Assembly (NCBI GenBank): GCA_946886255.1
Contig: CAMPIG010000101.1
Span: forward strand, 1-12,033
Origin: an uncultured Cellvibrio sp.
Lineage (GTDB): Bacteria > Pseudomonadota > Gammaproteobacteria > Pseudomonadales > Cellvibrionaceae
Reading direction: 5' to 3'
Length of the DNA: 12,033 nt
Each line of letters starts with the position of its first letter. The first letter of the stretch is position 1. Of the stretch, positions 7,539-12,033 are shown piece after piece. Under the pieces are notes generated by a model, which saw only the letters and a program-made list of their open reading frames with translations, ran no database searches and had not been told where the DNA came from. A program made the translations under genes and the position numbers.

Positions 7539-8275
7539 AAAAAATTCTTATCGTCGGTGCCACTTCTGCTATGGCAAGAGCATATGCTCGAATCTGGGCA
7601 GAAAAGCAAGCGAGCTTTTTTTTAGTGGCGCGAGATGAGGTTAAGCTGCGGCAAACAGCAGATGATTTGACTGCTCGTGGTGCTTCTTCTGTATTTACTC
7701 ATGTTTTGGACATGACAAGCGTCAGCGAACATGGAGTAATGTTAGATCTTGCTTTTGAAAAACTATCGGCCATAGAAATCGCCTTGGTCGCCCATGGTAC
7801 TTTGCCCGACCAGGCGGCATGTCAGGCCAGTACATCAGAAGCGTTGAATGAGTTTGCTGTCAATGGCACAAGTACCATTGCGCTACTGACTGAATTGGCG
7901 AACAAGTTTGAACAGCAACATTTCGGCACTATTGCTGTAATTACTTCTGTTGCTGGTGATAGAGGGCGACCCTCAAATTACCTATATGGCGCAGCGAAAG
8001 TGGCAGTCTCAACATTTTGTGAGGGTTTGCGGGCGAGATTGTTTAAGGCTGGCGTTCATGTTGTGGATATCAAGCCAGGTTTTGTTGATACACCAATGAC
8101 CCATGGGCTTGACTTACCAAAAGCCTTAGTGGTCCCACCGGAAACTATTGCCGGTTATATTGATAATGCGATCAATAAAAAGAAGAATGTTGTCTACGCA
8201 CCTTGGTTTTGGTTTTGGATAATGCTGATTATTCGCTCTGTTCCGCAGTTTATTTTCAAAAAGTTGAGCATTTAA
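7535..8275 (+). CDS. dprE2: DprE2-type short-chain reductase (polyprenylphosphoryl 2-keto-pentose reductase)
   Basis: This 246-residue short-chain dehydrogenase/reductase starts at ATG 7535, overlapping the previous stop as ATGA. The nucleotide-binding loop is VGATSAMARA (7-16), in the modified form seen in DprE2-like enzymes in place of GxxxGxG. Other family marks are AHGT (86-89), N110, catalytic S138 and the Y151-x-x-x-K155 pair, followed by IKPGFVDTPMT (179-189). The last 25 residues are strongly hydrophobic and aromatic, as in membrane-associated members of this group, and probably hold the enzyme near its lipid substrate. With the DprE1-like partner it would complete C2 epimerisation, reducing the keto intermediate with NAD(P)H to polyprenylphosphoryl-D-arabinose. 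The adjacent dprE1 makes this assignment much stronger than the SDR sequence alone would. An in-frame start at 7466 would give an unnatural N-terminal extension and a 73-bp overlap. The next gene begins 1 nt after the stop. Confidence 0.85.
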   Translation: MKKILIVGATSAMARAYARIWAEKQASFFLVARDEVKLRQTADDLTARGASSVFTHVLDMTSVSEHGVMLDLAFEKLSAIEIALVAHGTLPDQAACQASTSEALNEFAVNGTSTIALLTELANKFEQQHFGTIAVITSVAGDRGRPSNYLYGAAKVAVSTFCEGLRARLFKAGVHVVDIKPGFVDTPMTHGLDLPKALVVPPETIAGYIDNAINKKKNVVYAPWFWFWIMLIIRSVPQFIFKKLSI

Positions 8276-8276
8276 A

Positions 8277-10355
8277 ATGATTCGCATACTGAAGATATCA
8301 ATACTGGTATTCTTTGTTCTCTATATTGTTCTTGCGATTATAGGTGGAATTCTATCTTATTCTCCTGTGCCATTTTGGGATATGTGGAACGGGTATCTTG
8401 ATTTCTATGTAAAGGCGAGCCTAGGGGATTTGTCAGTGTGGTGGGGACAGCACAATGAGCATCGAATTGTGCTGTCCCGAATTTTATTTTGGATCGACAA
8501 TTACTTTTTTAATGGGCGATCGGTTTTTTTGATCATTTTTAACTATTTATTAATTGTTGGTGCCTGTCTAATTTATAGGAAGATAATACTAATTAAGTTT
8601 AATGAACAGTATGCCGAGCTCAGCTTCTTATTGAGTCTTGTAGTTTTTTGTTTATTATTTTCCTGGACACAAAAAGAAAACATAACTTGGGGTTTTCAAT
8701 CCCAGTTTTTCTTGGCTCAAATATTACCATTGTTGGCTTTTTTTCTTCTGTTTCATGCAGTAAGAAAAAGATCTGTAGGCTTTTTCATTTTGGCTTGCTT
8801 TATAGGCTTTTTAGCTAGCGTCTCAATGGCCAATGGGGTGATTACACTACCACTGATGCTGCTTCTGGGATTGCTAATGCATCTTAATCTAATGAAAATT
8901 TTTATTCTGGCGACTTTGTCAGTGTCATCTATTACGCTCTATTTTCATGGCTATGTATCGCCTCCGGGACATGGGTCATTTAGTTCTGCGCTATCTTCTG
9001 AGCCCTTGTTGGTCGTTCAATATGTTTTGCTTTATCTTGGGGCTCCTTTCTATTATCTGACAGGAAAAGGGGCTCTTTCTCAATCGGTTGCGCAGTTAAG
9101 TGGACTGTTTCTTATAATTAGTAGCGCTTATTTCTTGATTAAGTCGATTAAGTCTAACCAATATGTGAACATCAATTATGTTTTATTAATATTTATATTA
9201 TATGTTGGTGGGACCGCCGTAGGGACTGCGGGGGGGCGTGCAATATTTGGGATTGACCAAGCCTTAGCTGGTCGATATATGACACCGGTACTGATGGCAT
9301 GGATTGCCTTAACGCTACTCTCTATTGAATATTTGAAGCGTTTATACGCTAAAAGACCAACAGCCGTTTTAGTTGTTTTATTGCTCATTCAAATAGCCTT
9401 GTTCCCCTCGCAGCTTCATGCATTAGATGATCACACAGATACTCATTTTCAAAAAATGATAGGTGGTTTGTCTTTAGAATTGGGTGCGCGAGATGGAAAT
9501 AAAGTTGGGACTATTTTCCCATCTATGGAATGGGCGCTTCAGATTTCTCATGCCGGATCAAAGAATAATGTTTCTATTTTTTCGCATCCTCTGATAAGAG
9601 ATGTTGGTGAAAGGTTGGGGGCGAAATTAAATGAAGTTCCCTCAGATATTTGTCAAGGCGCTTTAGATGAGGTGAGGTCCTTACCAAGTGATAATTATTT
9701 TATAGCAATGAGAGGTTGGTTGTTCGACCCTCTCTCATATGAGTCATTGGGCTCTGCATATTTAATAGATTCACAACAAGATGTTGTTGGTTATGCTTTA
9801 CTTGGCGGGCCAAGGCCCGACGTTAAAATAGCAGTTCACGAAAAGGCTGAGCATTCGGGTTTCGAAGGTTATGCTATTTCAGATCGCACCTCTGGAAAGT
9901 TAAAGCTAGTTTCTAGCACTTGCTATCTCCCGGTTACTTTTCCAGACTTGCCTTATGTAGTTCGTGATGAATCTTTCGGAAATGACCTAAACGTGATCAA
10001 GTCAGATTCAGTTGCCGATGTTGGTGGTTGGATAGGATCTGATTATTATCGTTCTCATCATCCTGAATTAAATGTTTATGGCACATTTGTAAGCAGCGAC
10101 AGTGACGTTGGTAAGATAAAGCTGGTGATAAAGAATGGTGATTCAATTTATTATCGATCAGGGCCATCACCCATAGGTCAACGTATAACAATAGATAATT
10201 CTACTTATAATCTTCCGCTCGCTAATGAGTGGGTGTTGCTTACTTTAAAAATCAAAATAGAAGGTGCTCAAGAGGTAATTTTGGAAGATTCAGGGAGCGA
10301 ATGGGGGCAGTGGTCCGCAATTGCAGTTAGGAGGTTGGACAATGCGGTTGATTAA
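8277..10355 (+). CDS. Polytopic membrane protein, probable GT-C glycosyltransferase with two C-terminal soluble modules
   Basis: This 692-residue protein starts at ATG 8277, 1 nt after the dprE2-like stop. Residues 1-380 are strongly hydrophobic, with about eleven or twelve membrane segments. The loop after the first segment holds FWDMW (33-37, with D35) and GQHNEHRI (57-64), and a later loop holds QKENITWGFQSQF (132-144). Acidic residues in the first extracytoplasmic loop are typical of GT-C enzymes that use polyprenyl-phosphate sugars. AGRYMTP (331-337) closes the membrane domain. The soluble tail has two parts. Residues 474-545 carry MRGW (478-481), GGPRPDV (510-516) and SGFEGY (527-532), resembling the methyltransferase tail. 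Residues 582-687 carry GWIGSD (584-589), SGP (628-630) and WGQWSAI (676-682), shared with the next protein. I infer an arabinofuranosyltransferase from position only; the protein could instead handle another lipid-linked sugar. The gene is AT-rich and contains a perfect 13-bp inverted repeat. Confidence 0.65.
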   Translation: MIRILKISILVFFVLYIVLAIIGGILSYSPVPFWDMWNGYLDFYVKASLGDLSVWWGQHNEHRIVLSRILFWIDNYFFNGRSVFLIIFNYLLIVGACLIYRKIILIKFNEQYAELSFLLSLVVFCLLFSWTQKENITWGFQSQFFLAQILPLLAFFLLFHAVRKRSVGFFILACFIGFLASVSMANGVITLPLMLLLGLLMHLNLMKIFILATLSVSSITLYFHGYVSPPGHGSFSSALSSEPLLVVQYVLLYLGAPFYYLTGKGALSQSVAQLSGLFLIISSAYFLIKSIKSNQYVNINYVLLIFILYVGGTAVGTAGGRAIFGIDQALAGRYMTPVLMAWIALTLLSIEYLKRLYAKRPTAVLVVLLLIQIALFPSQLHALDDHTDTHFQKMIGGLSLELGARDGNKVGTIFPSMEWALQISHAGSKNNVSIFSHPLIRDVGERLGAKLNEVPSDICQGALDEVRSLPSDNYFIAMRGWLFDPLSYESLGSAYLIDSQQDVVGYALLGGPRPDVKIAVHEKAEHSGFEGYAISDRTSGKLKLVSSTCYLPVTFPDLPYVVRDESFGNDLNVIKSDSVADVGGWIGSDYYRSHHPELNVYGTFVSSDSDVGKIKLVIKNGDSIYYRSGPSPIGQRITIDNSTYNLPLANEWVLLTLKIKIEGAQEVILEDSGSEWGQWSAIAVRRLDNAVD
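8444..8490 (+). repeat. Perfect 13-bp inverted repeat with trailing T-rich run inside a coding region
   Basis: The arms GGGACAGCACAAT (8444-8456) and ATTGTGCTGTCCC (8466-8478) pair perfectly around a 9-nt loop. They are followed by AATTTTATTTT (8480-8490). The shape is that of an intrinsic terminator, yet it sits about 170 nt inside the gene and encodes the conserved HNEHRI region. It could attenuate expression of the membrane proteins, bind a protein, or be a chance product of coding constraint. Confidence 0.55.
10329..10334 (+). promoter_or_regulatory. Strong Shine-Dalgarno that decides the start of the second GT-C gene
   Basis: AGGAGG lies 7 nt before ATG 10342, inside the end of the upstream gene. 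It is the best ribosome-binding site in the window and shows that translation starts at 10342, not at the in-frame TTG 10321. It should give independent, efficient initiation despite the overlap with the previous gene. Confidence 0.85.
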
Positions 10356-12030
10356 TTTTTCTGAATGGAATGTCAATAATTGGAGATTTAAGCTAGCTTT
10401 TGTGCTGCTTTGTTTTCTGTTGTTGTTTTTGCGTCGACCCATGGAATTTCTTGCACCATATGTATGGGCGGAAGACGGAACCTGGAATATTCCTCATTAC
10501 CTGGATTATGGCTTTTGGTCGCTATTTCAGCCAGTTCAAGGCTATTTAATATTGCCATCAAAAATAATTACGGCCATTTCTTTAAAAATAAGTTTCATTC
10601 ACTACCCGGCGATAAGCATATATCTTTCTGCTCTTTTTTCTGTGCTATGTCTTTATCTCATTGCTTATGCGCCTACTTTGCTGCGCTACAAAGTTCTATG
10701 TGCGCTAGCTACTATCCTAATCCCTTCGAATCCAGAGGTTTTCGTTTTGCCCCTCTATAGCTTTTGGTGGGGAACCTTGTTAATTTTTTTAGCGTTGCTA
10801 TGGAACACTGAGCAGCGAAGCAGTTATCTAAGGTATTTTTGCATTGGTATCGCCGGCCTCTCTTCACCTGTTGTTATTCTTTGTGCCCCGCTTTTTATTC
10901 TAAGGACATATTTCTATAGGTATCGCATTGAAGTATTTAGTACGTTGTTGGTTATAGTTCTCTCAGCTATCCAAGCATATTTTGTTTTTACAAAAGCCAG
11001 TATGACCAATGTGGGTCTTTTGGATGTTCTCAGAGACCTGATCTCTATTCTTTCGAAATTCGTCGGACAATTTTTCTTCAGAAAAATAAGTGCTCCTGCG
11101 GATACAATCCTGATGTTTGTAGTGGTTTCGTTTTTGTCGTGGTCTTGGTATCGAAAAAGAAAAGAACTGGGCTTTCCTTTTTTTCTGATTGTCTGTTTGT
11201 ACGCTGTGGTAATTTTTTCGACTGTGAAACGTGTCCCTATTGAGTTAATAGACCCACACACGGCGGGACCAAGGTACTTTTTTTATCCTTTTGTCCTCTT
11301 TTCTTGGGCATTGATTTGGCTCTATTCTGTATCGAAAGATAGTCGTGCCGCTAGATACATTTTTTGGTTTCTGTGTTCCTGTGCTTTGCTGAATTCTACA
11401 ACGAAATTTTATCGATTAAGTGAGTCACCTAATTGGCTTACTGAGATTGCATACTGTATTAACAGCAGCGTTTATCATTTCCCTATTAATCTGGATGGGC
11501 AAATGCACAATCTTTGGCGCCTACAGCTAAGCAAAGATCAATGTGCCTATTTGATTGATCAAAGCTTCCTTGATAGTGAACGAGATTTAAAAAAGTTTCC
11601 TTCTGAATATGTAAATTTTAATTTCTCCGATTTTAATCCATTATTGATTTCATCCCTAGATAAGTTTGAGATAGTTAATGGTAGTTGGGGTATGAATACG
11701 TTGCCTGCGGAGGTCACTAATACATTTGGTGCGCAAATGTTAAGTTCATGGGTGGGTAGTGATGCATTTACTGGTCAGCACAAAGTAGTCATTGATGCTC
11801 TCGGGAAGGTAGTGCGGATCGCCTATCTGACTGGTCCAGTTTCAAATAACCAAAAGATTCTTGTTGCTGAGGCCGATAGCCAACAAGTTGTGCTATCAGT
11901 TTATCTAAAGAAATCGGATTCTCTTGCCATTCTAGATTTTGAAGTCGAAGAAGGTAAGCGTTATGAAATAGTGCTTATGGATTTAGGGCGAGGCTGGGGT
12001 GAATGGTCCGCTATTTTTATTCCTGAATAA
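10342..12030 (+). CDS. Polytopic membrane protein, second probable GT-C glycosyltransferase
   Basis: This 562-residue protein starts at ATG 10342 behind a perfect AGGAGG and overlaps the previous gene by 14 bp. After a first membrane segment (17-30), the loop holds PYVWAEDG (39-46, with E44 and D45), then GYLILPSK (67-74) and NPEVF (130-134). About ten membrane segments run to residue 352, and AGPRYFFYPF (308-317) lies near the end of this part, comparable to AGRYMTP in the upstream protein. The AED acidic loop and GYL segment recall GT-C enzymes that glycosylate O-antigens (Gtr-like). The C-terminal region of about 200 residues is soluble and probably periplasmic. Its last part (466-560) has SWVGSD (469-474), TGP (497-499) and WGEWSAI (552-558), matching the end of the upstream protein. 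The two GT-C proteins are otherwise divergent. The proposed role is transfer of a lipid-linked pentose to the surface glycan, inferred from the operon. The gene is complete, and the window ends 3 nt after its stop. Confidence 0.65.
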   Translation: MRLINFSEWNVNNWRFKLAFVLLCFLLLFLRRPMEFLAPYVWAEDGTWNIPHYLDYGFWSLFQPVQGYLILPSKIITAISLKISFIHYPAISIYLSALFSVLCLYLIAYAPTLLRYKVLCALATILIPSNPEVFVLPLYSFWWGTLLIFLALLWNTEQRSSYLRYFCIGIAGLSSPVVILCAPLFILRTYFYRYRIEVFSTLLVIVLSAIQAYFVFTKASMTNVGLLDVLRDLISILSKFVGQFFFRKISAPADTILMFVVVSFLSWSWYRKRKELGFPFFLIVCLYAVVIFSTVKRVPIELIDPHTAGPRYFFYPFVLFSWALIWLYSVSKDSRAARYIFWFLCSCALLNSTTKFYRLSESPNWLTEIAYCINSSVYHFPINLDGQMHNLWRLQLSKDQCAYLIDQSFLDSERDLKKFPSEYVNFNFSDFNPLLISSLDKFEIVNGSWGMNTLPAEVTNTFGAQMLSSWVGSDAFTGQHKVVIDALGKVVRIAYLTGPVSNNQKILVAEADSQQVVLSVYLKKSDSLAILDFEVEEGKRYEIVLMDLGRGWGEWSAIFIPE

Positions 12031-12033
12031 TTT

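Noticed and set aside
10321..10341. TTG 10321 as the start of the second membrane protein
   Set aside because: A perfect AGGAGG at 10329-10334 is correctly spaced for ATG 10342 and would lie inside the coding region if TTG were used.
10914..11261. Antisense reading frame of 115 residues within the second membrane protein gene
   Set aside because: It lies wholly inside a gene with a strong start signal, and its composition is what hydrophobic codons give when read backwards.

Overview
The window is a piece of a polysaccharide (O-antigen, capsule or related surface glycan) biosynthesis locus, with every supported gene on the + strand. The gene families and Gram-negative-style operon packing suggest a proteobacterium, probably a gammaproteobacterium; this is inference from family content, and the species cannot be named from the sequence alone.

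Layout. (1) 2-1675 is AT-rich (hand-counted 60-base lines give about 30-33% G+C). It holds the C-terminal end of a capsule-synthesis-type glycosyltransferase and a SAM-dependent methyltransferase with an extra C-terminal beta-rich module. (2) 1749-4646 is clearly richer in G+C (sampled lines reach about 60%). It holds a two-domain GT2 glycosyltransferase and a rhamnosyltransferase-like GT2 enzyme. (3) A 148-bp gap (4647-4794) carries two small hairpins and a consensus -10 box, and probably separates two transcription units. (4) 4795-8275 is a tightly coupled three-gene block: a HAD-UbiA fusion, a DprE1-type FAD oxidase and a DprE2-type short-chain reductase. (5) 8277-12030, AT-rich again, encodes two large polytopic membrane proteins that look like GT-C glycosyltransferases and share a C-terminal soluble module.

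How the genes fit together. The three-gene block resembles the mycobacterial route to the D-arabinofuranose donor. UbiA would transfer phosphoribose from PRPP to a polyprenyl phosphate, the fused HAD domain could remove the 5-phosphate, and DprE1 and DprE2 would then epimerise ribose to arabinose at C2. The two membrane proteins follow with a 1-nt gap and then a 14-bp overlap, so they are natural candidates for the enzymes that use this lipid-linked sugar outside the cytoplasmic membrane. The upstream GT2 enzymes and the methyltransferase would build or decorate the acceptor glycan from cytosolic nucleotide sugars. The proposed system is therefore a D-arabinofuranose-decorated surface polysaccharide made by a lipid-linked donor pathway with its own GT-C transferases.

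Other notable points are a perfect 13-bp inverted repeat followed by a T-rich run inside the first GT-C gene, an alanine where mycobacterial DprE1 has the benzothiazinone-reactive cysteine, and soluble modules shared between otherwise unrelated proteins of the locus.
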